DNA from: Pectinatus sottacetonis
GTDB lineage: Bacteria; Bacillota; Negativicutes; Selenomonadales; Selenomonadaceae
DNA length: 64,000 nucleotides
Reading direction: 5' to 3'
NCBI RefSeq assembly: GCF_015732155.1
Contig: NZ_WIQK01000001.1
Coordinates: forward strand, 1,994,001 to 2,058,000
A model generated the notes under the pieces. It was not told the DNA's origin, ran no database searches, and worked only from the letters and a program-made list of their open reading frames with translations. Both the position numbers and the translations under genes were made by a program. Shown here piece by piece: positions 1 through 8,554 of the stretch. Each line of letters starts with the position of its first letter. The stretch's first letter is position 1.

Positions 1-2
1 TT

Positions 3-380
3 CTGGCAGGAAAAATAAAAGAAGAAAAACTGTTATTTTATGGATTACTCCAAGGGGTAATATTTGGTACTATTTTCTTATTGGGAATATTACAAAATTG
101 GAATATATATATTCTTATCATATTTTTGCTTTTAACTGAAACAGCATTACCCAATATTGCTGCTACAAGTTTTTCCCTGGCAATGAAAGGAAGAGCTGAT
201 AAAGCAGGAAGTGTATCAGCTCTTTTAGGTTTTTTTTCTATGATTTCAGGAGGACTGATAGCTCCTGTAGTGGGAGTGGGAGGGCCAAATACGGCTTTGC
301 CTACAGCAATAACGATTTTAGTTTGTGAACTAGCGGCATTAGTTATTTTTCTTAGATTTATAAAAGGACGTATGTTGTAA
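3..380 (+). CDS. MFS drug transporter, Bcr/CflA type, C-terminal part
   Basis: The reading frame is already open at the left edge, so only the last 125 or so residues are present. They form hydrophobic membrane segments. The stretch around PNIAATSFSLAMKGRADKAG followed by SVSALLGFFSMISGG matches the penultimate segments of Bcr/CflA-type drug:proton antiporters of the inner membrane, where a conserved Pro-Asn and a Gly-Ser-Ala-Ser-Ala run are usual. The substrate cannot be told from this fragment. The TTG at 81 is in frame but lies inside the protein and is not the true start. About 75 bases separate it from the next gene. Confidence 0.75.
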   Translation: MAGKIKEEKLLFYGLLQGVIFGTIFLLGILQNWNIYILIIFLLLTETALPNIAATSFSLAMKGRADKAGSVSALLGFFSMISGGLIAPVVGVGGPNTALPTAITILVCELAALVIFLRFIKGRML

Positions 381-457
381 TAACAGTAAATTTTATTAGA
401 TATATTATAATTAAAGAAATATATTTGTTAACCGTATGAAAGGCGGAAATTATAAAT

Positions 458-2134
458 ATGAATTACAATAATAAAAATAATAATGAAATACAGCAGCAGA
501 ATGATGAAAAAATGCAGGCAGCAGAAAAACTATTTCAACATTGTAATTATGAAGAAGCATTTGAACTGTTAAAACCATTGGCAGATGCGGATTATTCCAG
601 GGCTTTTTATTTGTTGGGTAAAATCTATAATGGACATCTTACTACAAAATATAATAATAAAGTATTGCAGAAAAAGTATTATAGACGTGGACATGAACTG
701 GGTGATAAACTATGTTCCTTATGGTATTATATATTGGAAAAACCTAATTATGGACAGCCTAAATTAGTTGATGAAATAAAACAGGCAGCTGAAGACGGAG
801 ATGTTTTTGCGCAATATGAATTAAGCTTTTTATATTATTCAGGACTAATGGTAGTAGTTGATCCTAAAGAAGCAGTAAAATGGTGTAAAATGGCGGCAGA
901 TAATGGCTATGCTTTGGCCCAATATGATATGGCTGGTTTTTATAACAACGGTTGGGGTGTTGTTAAAAATGCAGAAGAATCACTTGCTTGGTATAAAAAA
1001 GCTGCTGAAAATGGACATGCTGCGTCACAATGCCGTTTAGGCGATATATATTTTGAAGGAAATAACATAGTAAAACAAGATTATAAGAAAGCTGTAAAGT
1101 GGTATAATAAAGCTGTTGATAGGGGTAATGCCCTAGCTCAATGTAATTTAGGGTTTATGTATGATAATGGCTATGGCGTGGAACAGGATCAAAATAAGGC
1201 TTTGAAATACTATCGTTGCTCAGCTGAACAGGGGCATGCCCCGGCCCAGTGTAACATGGGAATAATGTACGCTGCCGGTTGTGCAGTAGAAGAAGACCTT
1301 GAAGAGGCTGTAAAGTGGTATTCATTAGCAGCAAAACAGGACTTTGTACCGGCAGAGTTTTATTTAGGCAAGATGTATGATATGGGAACAGGAATAGCGC
1401 AGGATTATAAAAAAGCAGCTAAATGGTACCATCGTGCAGCGGAAAAAAATCATATTGTAGCTCAATGTGTATTAGGAACAATGTATGATGAAGGTGTGGG
1501 TGTAGAAAAAAACTATCAGGAAGCAGCCAAATGGTATATGGAGTCTGCGCGACAAGGGTATGCTCCGGCACAATTTGAAATTGCGGCAATGTATAAAAGT
1601 GGTGAAGGAGTAGAAAAAAATTTCCAGAAAGCTTATGAATGGTTTAACCAGTCAGCTAAACAGGCTGATCCCTATGCAGCTTATAATCTTGGTATAATGT
1701 ATCAAAAGGGTGAAGGTATAGAAAAAGACTATCAAAAAGCGATAGAGTGGTATAAAAAATCTGCCGGAAAAGGAATCGGTCAGGCCGATTATCAAATTGC
1801 CTGTATGTATCTTGACGGTGAAGGTGTAGAAAAAAACTATCAAAAAGCGGCACAGTATTTTGAAGAAGCAGCTAAAAAAGGTGACATTAAAGGACAGTGT
1901 AGTCTTGGTGTCATGTATGAAAACGGATATGGCGTAGAAAAAAATTATCAGTTGGCAGAAAGCTGGTATCAAAAGGCTGCTAATAAGGGAGAAATAGCAG
2001 CACAATATAACTTAGGTATACTATATGCTTCTGATAAAATAGATAAAAATATGAAAAAAGCACAGCAATGGATGGAAAAAGCTGCATCTAACGGGGATGC
2101 TGCTGCAGAAAAATGGCTCAGAGAAAATAAATAA
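458..2134 (+). CDS. Sel1-like repeat protein
   Basis: A 558-residue soluble protein built almost wholly of about 36-residue Sel1-type (TPR-like) repeats. Typical units read A-x-Y-x-L-G-x-M-Y-x-x-G-x-G-V-x-x-D/N-Y-x-K-A-x-x-W-Y-x-x-A-A. I count roughly twelve to thirteen units from about residue 30 to the end. Such repeats form alpha-solenoids that bind other proteins. No signal peptide, membrane segment or catalytic domain is seen, so a cytoplasmic scaffold role is inferred. An AAAGGCGG ribosome site precedes the ATG. The next gene begins 21 bases after the stop, so this gene may be cotranscribed with the c-di-GMP signalling gene that follows. Confidence 0.85.
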   Translation: MNYNNKNNNEIQQQNDEKMQAAEKLFQHCNYEEAFELLKPLADADYSRAFYLLGKIYNGHLTTKYNNKVLQKKYYRRGHELGDKLCSLWYYILEKPNYGQPKLVDEIKQAAEDGDVFAQYELSFLYYSGLMVVVDPKEAVKWCKMAADNGYALAQYDMAGFYNNGWGVVKNAEESLAWYKKAAENGHAASQCRLGDIYFEGNNIVKQDYKKAVKWYNKAVDRGNALAQCNLGFMYDNGYGVEQDQNKALKYYRCSAEQGHAPAQCNMGIMYAAGCAVEEDLEEAVKWYSLAAKQDFVPAEFYLGKMYDMGTGIAQDYKKAAKWYHRAAEKNHIVAQCVLGTMYDEGVGVEKNYQEAAKWYMESARQGYAPAQFEIAAMYKSGEGVEKNFQKAYEWFNQSAKQADPYAAYNLGIMYQKGEGIEKDYQKAIEWYKKSAGKGIGQADYQIACMYLDGEGVEKNYQKAAQYFEEAAKKGDIKGQCSLGVMYENGYGVEKNYQLAESWYQKAANKGEIAAQYNLGILYASDKIDKNMKKAQQWMEKAASNGDAAAEKWLRENK

Positions 2135-2155
2135 TCAATTGATAAGGATAAAAAA

Positions 2156-3025
2156 ATGCGTGTATTGCATATTCAAACCGATAAAATTTTTGCTAAAGAA
2201 GTGCGGGATATAGTTGAAAAAAATGGGTTTTCTTATACGTGTATATGGTTTCGTGCTGATATGGATGAAATCCTTGACAAAGTCCTTGAAGATCATAAGT
2301 ATAATTTTATAATTGTGGATGAGTGTATTTCATCATTGTCCGTTGAACATTTGATTAATAAAGTAAATGCCAAAGGAGTGATTCGTCCCTCCATCGTGGT
2401 CATTTCTTCACAGCATGATTTTAATACTAAAAAGTATTATTTTCAGCTTGGGATTATGGCTTTTTTTAATAAAAAAGACTTCGACAGAAATAGATTTGAA
2501 AAATATCTCCAGACGGTAAAATATGATATTGAAATGATTAATTTTTTGAAAAATTTCCATATAGCTGTTATTGATGATAGTAAATTATCGTTAAATATCA
2601 TCAAAAATAACTTTTCCAGTTCGGGTATATTTGATGTTGATTATTATCAAGATTCAGCAAAATTTTTAAAATGCACCCAAAAATACGATCTTTTTTTGAT
2701 TGATTTACTAATGCCGATTTATGATGGAGAAACATTGACTAATTATATCAGAGAAAAAGACCATGAAGCCATAATAATCTTGATAACGGCTTACAATAAT
2801 GGACAAATAATACCTCACTGCCTGAGTATAGGTGCTGATGATTTTATGATAAAACCGTTTGATTATAATTTGTTCATGCTGAGAATACATTCGTGCATAA
2901 GTCGATATAAAATGAGAAAAGAGCTGATAATAAAAAATAGAAAACTTTTTGATTTAGCAATAAAGGATAATCTCACTGGAATATATAACAGAACATATTT
3001 TACGGATATTTATAAAAAGAAATAG
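2156..3025 (+). CDS. Tandem receiver-domain response regulator (5' part of a frameshifted diguanylate cyclase)
   Basis: The 289-residue frame encodes two receiver-like domains and the first residues of a GGDEF domain. The first receiver (about 1-125) is degenerate: it lacks the N-terminal acidic pair. The second (about 135-255) is canonical, with an acidic pair in VIDDSK, a phospho-acceptor Asp in LIDLLMP, LITA, and a Lys in IKPF. The frame ends abruptly after NLTGIYNRTYFTDIY, the usual start of a GGDEF domain. The rest of that domain continues in another frame from 3016. One missing A in the A-run at 3014-3018 explains the break. If repaired, 2156-3855 gives a single REC-REC-GGDEF-hemerythrin protein of about 566 residues. 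Confidence 0.8.
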   Translation: MRVLHIQTDKIFAKEVRDIVEKNGFSYTCIWFRADMDEILDKVLEDHKYNFIIVDECISSLSVEHLINKVNAKGVIRPSIVVISSQHDFNTKKYYFQLGIMAFFNKKDFDRNRFEKYLQTVKYDIEMINFLKNFHIAVIDDSKLSLNIIKNNFSSSGIFDVDYYQDSAKFLKCTQKYDLFLIDLLMPIYDGETLTNYIREKDHEAIIILITAYNNGQIIPHCLSIGADDFMIKPFDYNLFMLRIHSCISRYKMRKELIIKNRKLFDLAIKDNLTGIYNRTYFTDIYKKK

Positions 3026-3063
3026 AAGCGGCTCAAAAATATGATAGTAAATTTTCTCTTATA

Positions 3064-3855
3064 ATGGTAGATATTGATAATTTCAAAAATATAAATGATG
3101 AATATGGTCATCTTAAGGGAGATCATGTCCTAAAAGAAGTTGCTATTATTTTACAAAAAGCATTAACAGAAAAAGGCATATTATATCGCTGGGGTGGAGA
3201 AGAATTTATTGCTTTGCTTGATATTGATGCGACTGATGAAATAATCCATATGGCAGAAAAAATGCGGCGGACTGTTAGTATGCATAAATTTATTAATGTA
3301 AGAAAAATTACTGCCAGCTTTGGTGTAGCCAGATGGAGATATACAGATGATTATGAAAAACTGTTGAAACGACTTGATAATTCACTATATCTGGCTAAGT
3401 TTACTGGTAAAAACAAGATTGTTTATGAAGAAAATCTGAATATTGTTGAGAATGGAAAACCGATAGAGATAGAGTGGGGACCATTTTTTTCCACAAACAA
3501 TCCTGAAATAGATAAAGATCATTATAAGCTAGTGGCGTTGTCTAATGAATTGATAAAAAACAGTGTTAACGGCAGTAAAAAAGAAGTTATAAGCGGTCTG
3601 TTGGCACAAATGCTGAAAAATATTGTAATGCATTTTAAAAAAGAAGAAAAAGTAATGTATAATCTGCATTATAAAGATTTTACAAAACATCGTCAGTCTC
3701 ATCGTGATCTTATCGTTAGAATATTAAATTTATATGATGAATATCTCATCAAAAACAAAGATGTGGTAAAAGTTATAGAATATTTAATACAGGAAGTTAT
3801 CATTGAGCATATTTTGAAGAGAGATTCTGAATTTTACGATACATATTCCAGATGA
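3064..3855 (+). CDS. GGDEF diguanylate cyclase fused to bacteriohemerythrin (3' part of frameshifted gene)
   Basis: In-frame homology extends upstream to 3016 (KEIEAAQKYDSKFSLI), so the ATG at 3064 is not the native start. Residues 1-125 complete a GGDEF domain: DIDNFKNIND is the metal/substrate loop and RWGGEEF the active-site motif. No RxxD inhibitory site is seen five residues before it. Residues 135-263 form a hemerythrin domain with the expected iron ligands in DKDHYKLV, HFKKEEKVM, HRQSHRDL and EHILKRD, preceded by the usual IEWGPFFST start. The protein would make cyclic di-GMP in response to oxygen or nitric oxide bound at the diiron site. Whether this part is translated depends on the upstream frameshift. 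Confidence 0.8.
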   Translation: MVDIDNFKNINDEYGHLKGDHVLKEVAIILQKALTEKGILYRWGGEEFIALLDIDATDEIIHMAEKMRRTVSMHKFINVRKITASFGVARWRYTDDYEKLLKRLDNSLYLAKFTGKNKIVYEENLNIVENGKPIEIEWGPFFSTNNPEIDKDHYKLVALSNELIKNSVNGSKKEVISGLLAQMLKNIVMHFKKEEKVMYNLHYKDFTKHRQSHRDLIVRILNLYDEYLIKNKDVVKVIEYLIQEVIIEHILKRDSEFYDTYSR

Positions 3856-3879
3856 AGAAAATATAATAAATATAAAAAC

Positions 3880-3961
3880 AAGAGACTATTTCCCAACCCA
3901 TTTTCATTCACAATAAGTGATGTACTTTTATGAAAAAATGCCGTTCGTATGATAGTCTCTT
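3880..3961. terminator. Inverted repeat between convergent genes
   Basis: AAGAGACTAT at 3880 pairs with ATAGTCTCTT ending at 3961, with about 60 bases between the arms. It lies between the convergent cyclase and cobT genes. A terminator role is likely from position, but the large loop is unusual. Confidence 0.4.
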
Positions 3962-4003
3962 CTTTTAAGTTTTATTATTTATAGACAAATTTTTAATAAA
4001 AAT

Positions 4004-5413
4004 CTAGAACATTTTTTGTTTTTTACTGCCGGGACCGTCATTAGCCACAGATACAGCTGCCTCAGCAAATGTCTTCATATCATTAAGCATATGCAATGCT
4101 CCATCTATAAGAATAAAACCAACTTCTTTTGCAATATAAGTATCAGTTACAGGTTTCTTTAGACAGTGGCTTATTTGAAGAATATATGGCATAAGTAAAA
4201 CATTGTTTTTTATTATATCTGCCATAACAGGTTGAGGTTTCTGTAAAGCACCTGATAAATAAAGGGCAATTTCTTCAAATTTTCCCAGAGAATTTATTGG
4301 TTTAGTAAGGTTATCAATTCGTTCCTGGCAAAATTTCATTACAGTCTTATCAAGGGGAATATTTTTCAGGGAAAGGTCATCTGGAAGTTTATTGAAAACA
4401 GGCAAATTATTATGAAGTGATAAATTGAACAGATCAACAGCCAGATTGATAAATCTGGCAATTACAGAGGAACCGGCAGTTTCGCTGAGCTGCAGGTGCA
4501 GGTCTATATAAGGTGATAAATTCAAATGTTTTAAAGCAGCCTGATGTGCAGGCTCGCCGGCTAAATGCGATGGCATTATATGAGAGGCACTAGCCGGACA
4601 GATAGCTTGTGCTATCAGAGCAGCGGCAGCTGTATTAAATCCATCTAAAATAACAAGACGGTCATTAGCAGCAGCACCCAGAATAATGCCAGCCAGACAA
4701 CCAAATTCAAAACCGCCGATTTTACTGAGTACATCTATACCATTAATAGGATTGGGAGTATTAATGCTTAAAGCTTTTTTTACTACAGCCATTTTTATTT
4801 TTAATCTGTTGTCAGAGATATTAGTGCCGCGCCCAGTAGATTTTTCTGGTGGGAGCTCGCATATACAAGCGGCAATGGCAGCACTGGAAGTAGTATTGGC
4901 AATTCCCATTTCACCCAATAAAAAACAATTATAACCTTTTTGGGATAAAGTATTTGCTATATCAATACCCGTTTCCAAAGATTTTACAGCCTGTTTGTAG
5001 GACATTGCTGGACCATGTACGAAGTTATTCGTACCTAAGGCAATTTTTTTGTTTATTAAACCTGTAAGGTTTTTCATATCGGCGGCAATGCCCATATCAA
5101 CTACAAATATATCAGCAGCAGAGAAATTTGTCATAGCATTAGCTACTGCGCCCTTGCTGATCAAATAGTTCCTTGTCATATCAACAGTAGTTTTCTGCGG
5201 ATATGCACTCACATTCATTTGTGCTACTCCATGATCAGCACAGGCAATGATGGCAGCTTCTTTTAATTTTTGTGGGACAGTTTGTTTAGTTATTGCCATA
5301 TATTTTATTAAAATATCAGACAGACCGCCGATACCTTTTATTCTTCTTATTGGTATATTAGTTTTGTCAGAAACAAAGTCAATTTTTTGTATAGTTTTAT
5401 TTAATAAATTCAT
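4004..5413 (-). CDS. cobT: Nicotinate-nucleotide:dimethylbenzimidazole phosphoribosyltransferase-like protein, extended
   Basis: CobT transfers ribose-5-phosphate from nicotinate mononucleotide to a base to give the alpha-ribotide of the cobamide lower ligand. Family hallmarks are present: ACADHGVA followed by SAYPQKTT, GEMGIANTTSSAA, and DLHLQLSETAGSS holding the catalytic-type Glu. At 469 residues it is over 100 longer than usual. The N-terminal segment that normally reads LTKPxGSLGxLEE is degenerate (RRIKGIGGLSDI). A canonical version, NLTKPINSLGKFEEIA, appears near residue 375 in a C-terminal extension. The start overlaps the stop of tex by one base (TAATG), indicating translational coupling. 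The lower-ligand base used is unknown. Confidence 0.85.
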   Translation of the reverse strand: MNLLNKTIQKIDFVSDKTNIPIRRIKGIGGLSDILIKYMAITKQTVPQKLKEAAIIACADHGVAQMNVSAYPQKTTVDMTRNYLISKGAVANAMTNFSAADIFVVDMGIAADMKNLTGLINKKIALGTNNFVHGPAMSYKQAVKSLETGIDIANTLSQKGYNCFLLGEMGIANTTSSAAIAACICELPPEKSTGRGTNISDNRLKIKMAVVKKALSINTPNPINGIDVLSKIGGFEFGCLAGIILGAAANDRLVILDGFNTAAAALIAQAICPASASHIMPSHLAGEPAHQAALKHLNLSPYIDLHLQLSETAGSSVIARFINLAVDLFNLSLHNNLPVFNKLPDDLSLKNIPLDKTVMKFCQERIDNLTKPINSLGKFEEIALYLSGALQKPQPVMADIIKNNVLLMPYILQISHCLKKPVTDTYIAKEVGFILIDGALHMLNDMKTFAEAAVSVANDGPGSKKQKMF

Positions 5414-7596
5414 TAAGCATTCTTTTCCTTTGGCACTTGCTTTAGGCTTAGACCTATTCTATTTCTGGCAGCATCGACATTTATTACCATAACATCAAGA
5501 ATATCACCCACAGAGACAACATCAAGTGGATGTTTTACGCGTTTATAACTCAGTTCGGAAATATGGATAAGTCCGGCTGTTTTTATGCCAATATCGACAA
5601 ACACACCAAAATCTGTAATATTTCTGACAGTTCCGCGCATAATAGTACCAACTTTTATATCGTCAAGTTTAACAACGGCTTTTCTGGTAAGCGGAGCAGG
5701 TAAATCTTCACGCGGATCACGTCCCGGTTTGCTTAGTGCATCAATTATATCACGAATTGTGGGAACTCCGGCATCAAGTGTTTTGGCAATAGCTTCCGGG
5801 GTGGCTAATTTTAACTTTGCCTGTAAAAAGGACAGTTGTTTTTTATCTTTAAGATCATTGAGGGAAAAGCCTAATTTGTCCAGAAGCTTTTCGGCTGTTT
5901 TATAGGATTCCGGATGGACAGGTGTATTATCTAATGGCATAGTACCTTCATTTATGCGTAGGAAGCCAGCACATTGGGTAAAAGCGGATTGTCCCAGGCG
6001 TTTTACTTTTAAAAGATCTTTGCGATTTTTAAATTCACCATTTTCATCACGATAATTAACAATGTTTTTGGCAATTGACGCATTTATACCAGCAATATGT
6101 TTTAAAAGTGCAGCTGAAGCTGTATTCAGTGTAACACCTACATGGTTTACAGCTGATTCTATCACTGTATCCAGGGCAGAACTTAATTCTTTTTGGTTTA
6201 CATCATGCTGGTATTGCCCTACTCCGATAGCTTTAGGATCTATTTTTACCAATTCAGCAAGCGGGTCCTGAATACGTCTGGCAATTGAAACAGCACCTCT
6301 TATCGTAACATCATAATCAGGTAATTCTTCTACAGCCAGCTTGGAGGCAGAATAGACAGAAGCGCCAGCTTCACTAGTAATCAAATAATGGACATCAAGC
6401 TTATTGTCAGCAATGAGCTTAGCAGTAAATTCTTCTGTTTCAAAAGAAGCAGTGCCATTTCCTATGGATATAAGACTTACATTATATTTTTTTATAAGGT
6501 CAAGAACTTTTTTAGCCGATTTCGCTTTAGCTTCATCGCTCATAGTTATATAAAGAACACCATGATCCAGTATTTGACCGGTTGCATCGACAACTGCCAT
6601 TTTGCAACCTGTGCGGTATCCAGGATCTAATCCCATTACTACATGGCCGGCTAAAGGAGCCTGCAGCAGCAGCTGTTTCAAATTGGCACCAAAAATATTT
6701 ATAGCTTGTTTTTCGGCATTTTCAGTAAGTAAAGATCTTATTTCACGTTCAAGTGCAGGAAATAAAAGACGTTTGTAGCCATCAGTTAAAGCCTCAATTA
6801 TAATTTGTCTATAAATTGATGGACCATTGATAACTTTATCGCATAGCTTTTGAATATTTTTTTCGTGGTTGGCTGTAAATTTTACTTTTAACGCTTTCCT
6901 TTTTTCACCGCGGTTTATAGCCAAAATACGATGGGAAGGTAATGTGCGTATAGGTTCAGAATATTCACTGTACATGAGGAAGGCTTGCTCAGGATCATTT
7001 TCTTCCTCTCGGGATGTTTCGATGATTCCTTCATTCCACAGTGTTTTACGCAGAGCTGAACGGACAGGGGCTTTTTCTGTTTCGCTTTCAGCTATAATAT
7101 CCATAGCCCCTGCAACAGCGTCTGCAAAAGTATTGATGTCTTTTTCCTTATCAATAAACGGAGCAGCAATTTCTTCAATAGTGCTAGTAGTTTCAGCTTG
7201 ACCTAAAATAAGTGCAGCAAGAGGTTCAAGTCCTTTTTCCCTTGCAGCCATAGCCCGAGTACGTTTTTTTTGTTTGTATGGAAGATAAATGTCTTCCAGT
7301 TCCTGGAGCTTTTCTACTCCTGTTATGGCTGTTTTTAGTTCTTCTGTAAGTTTGCCTTGTTCATCTACATTTTTAAGGATTTCTTCCTGCCGTTTTACCA
7401 GATTGCGCAGATAAGTCAGGATTTCAGATAAGCTGCGCAGCTGCTCTTCTTTTAATTCACCAGTAGCTTCCTTGCGGTAACGGGAAATAAAAGGAATAGT
7501 ATTTCCTTCATCTATGAGCTTGGCAGCAGCAATAACCTGTTTTAAGGATATATGTAATTGCTTAGCAATATACGAATTTATATTTTGTTCGAGCAA
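5413..7596 (-). CDS. tex: Tex-family S1 RNA-binding transcription accessory protein
   Basis: A 727-residue protein of normal Tex length. It contains the N-terminal helical region (PFISRYRKEATGELKEEQLR), a YqgF-like RNase H fold (MGLDPGYRTGCKMAVVD), helix-hairpin-helix segments (SAALLKHIAGINASIAKNIV) and a C-terminal S1 domain (about 645-720, GTIMRGTVRNITDFGVFVDIG). Tex is a cytoplasmic nucleic-acid-binding factor that influences transcription and stress tolerance. Translation starts at TTG 7596 with GAGGGA upstream. cobT follows directly, so the two share an operon despite unrelated functions. Confidence 0.95.
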   Translation of the reverse strand: MLEQNINSYIAKQLHISLKQVIAAAKLIDEGNTIPFISRYRKEATGELKEEQLRSLSEILTYLRNLVKRQEEILKNVDEQGKLTEELKTAITGVEKLQELEDIYLPYKQKKRTRAMAAREKGLEPLAALILGQAETTSTIEEIAAPFIDKEKDINTFADAVAGAMDIIAESETEKAPVRSALRKTLWNEGIIETSREEENDPEQAFLMYSEYSEPIRTLPSHRILAINRGEKRKALKVKFTANHEKNIQKLCDKVINGPSIYRQIIIEALTDGYKRLLFPALEREIRSLLTENAEKQAINIFGANLKQLLLQAPLAGHVVMGLDPGYRTGCKMAVVDATGQILDHGVLYITMSDEAKAKSAKKVLDLIKKYNVSLISIGNGTASFETEEFTAKLIADNKLDVHYLITSEAGASVYSASKLAVEELPDYDVTIRGAVSIARRIQDPLAELVKIDPKAIGVGQYQHDVNQKELSSALDTVIESAVNHVGVTLNTASAALLKHIAGINASIAKNIVNYRDENGEFKNRKDLLKVKRLGQSAFTQCAGFLRINEGTMPLDNTPVHPESYKTAEKLLDKLGFSLNDLKDKKQLSFLQAKLKLATPEAIAKTLDAGVPTIRDIIDALSKPGRDPREDLPAPLTRKAVVKLDDIKVGTIMRGTVRNITDFGVFVDIGIKTAGLIHISELSYKRVKHPLDVVSVGDILDVMVINVDAARNRIGLSLKQVPKEKNA

Positions 7597-7769
7597 AAAA
7601 ATCCCTCATTTCATTTAATACTTCTTTGCTATTATAACATGAATAAAAAAACATATCGGTAATTATTTAGCAACACATAGTAAAATCAGTAGTATTAAAA
7701 CAATAAAATAGTGTTAATAATAGCAATAAGTATTCTATTACATTTAGGTAATTTATACAATAAATTTGA

Positions 7770-7838
7770 TTGACAAGATATTTTATCAGTGTCATAATAT
7801 ATCTGATGTTAGTTATACTAACTAACATCAGATATATT
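7770..7838 (+). promoter_or_regulatory. Sigma-A promoter with overlapping 18-bp inverted repeat operator (efflux operon)
   Basis: TTGACA at 7770-7775 and CATAAT at 7793-7798 are spaced by 17 bases. A perfect inverted repeat with 18-base arms (7796-7813 and 7821-7838, seven-base centre) overlaps the -10 box and start point, an ideal place for autorepression by the TetR encoded next. A T-run follows the repeat, so a hairpin terminator is an alternative reading. However, a transcript starting near 7805 would lack part of the left arm. Confidence 0.7.
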
Positions 7839-7928
7839 GTTTTTTAATTGTTATATTCAATTAAGGATAAATAAGGATAAAAAGTTATTGTAAGTAATTA
7901 TTAATAAATTTTTAGAAAGGATGTTGAA

Positions 7929-8528
7929 ATGTCAGAAAAAGAAATAACTACGACCCAAAAAATAATACAGGCAGCGATTTTTATGTTAAAAGAAAATAAT
8001 TTCAGCAATATAACGATGAGGGATATTGCTAATAAGGCAAATGTGAGTGAGATGACAGTTTTTCGGCATTTTTCAAATAAAAAAGGTCTTATAGAAGCCA
8101 TTATTAACACTTTATCGTTTATTCCTTCCTTGCAGAAAATATTTAACAGTAAAGTAAAGTGGGAATTAGAACCTGATTTAGAACTTATAAGTAAAACTTA
8201 CCAAGAGATTATGGAAAAAAATAAAACACTATATATTATTATTCTTAGAGAAAAAACCATTATGTCAAATGAAGATTGGGAAATTTTACCGCCATATTAC
8301 TTTAAAAAATTTATGATAAGTTATTTTTTGCAAATGGAAAATAAAGAGAAAATAAAAAAATATACAGCAGAAGAAATAGAAGCTTTGGCAGTAGCTTTTA
8401 TTTCAATGAACTTTGGTTTTTTTCATGCCAAAGTAACACTGAAAGAAGGCTATGTTGATGTTACGACAGCTAATTATATAAATACATGTGTAAAGTTATT
8501 TGCAGGAGCAATGAAAAATAATAGTTGA
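7929..8528 (+). CDS. TetR family transcriptional regulator
   Basis: A 199-residue regulator with an N-terminal TetR helix-turn-helix (ITMRDIANKANVSEMTVFRH, about residues 27-46) and a divergent C-terminal ligand domain. An AGAAAGGA ribosome site precedes the ATG. It is the first gene of a TetR-HlyD-MFS efflux operon; its last bases run into the region of the HlyD ribosome site. It most likely represses this operon through the inverted repeat at 7796-7838 and is released by an exported compound. The inducer is unknown. Confidence 0.88.
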   Translation: MSEKEITTTQKIIQAAIFMLKENNFSNITMRDIANKANVSEMTVFRHFSNKKGLIEAIINTLSFIPSLQKIFNSKVKWELEPDLELISKTYQEIMEKNKTLYIIILREKTIMSNEDWEILPPYYFKKFMISYFLQMENKEKIKKYTAEEIEALAVAFISMNFGFFHAKVTLKEGYVDVTTANYINTCVKLFAGAMKNNS

Positions 8529-8554
8529 TGCATGTACGCAGGAGGGTTAATTAT

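Noticed and set aside
1652-2005. Leftward open frames of 117 and 65 codons inside the Sel1 gene
   Set aside because: They are shadows of the repeat-rich coding strand, with low-complexity Phe/Leu-rich translations and no ribosome site.
3005-3025. Programmed -1 ribosomal frameshift joining the two cyclase parts
   Set aside because: The slip would occur on T-AAA-AAG, where the P-site tRNA would have to re-pair with TAA, and no downstream stem is evident. A one-base deletion in the A-run is simpler.
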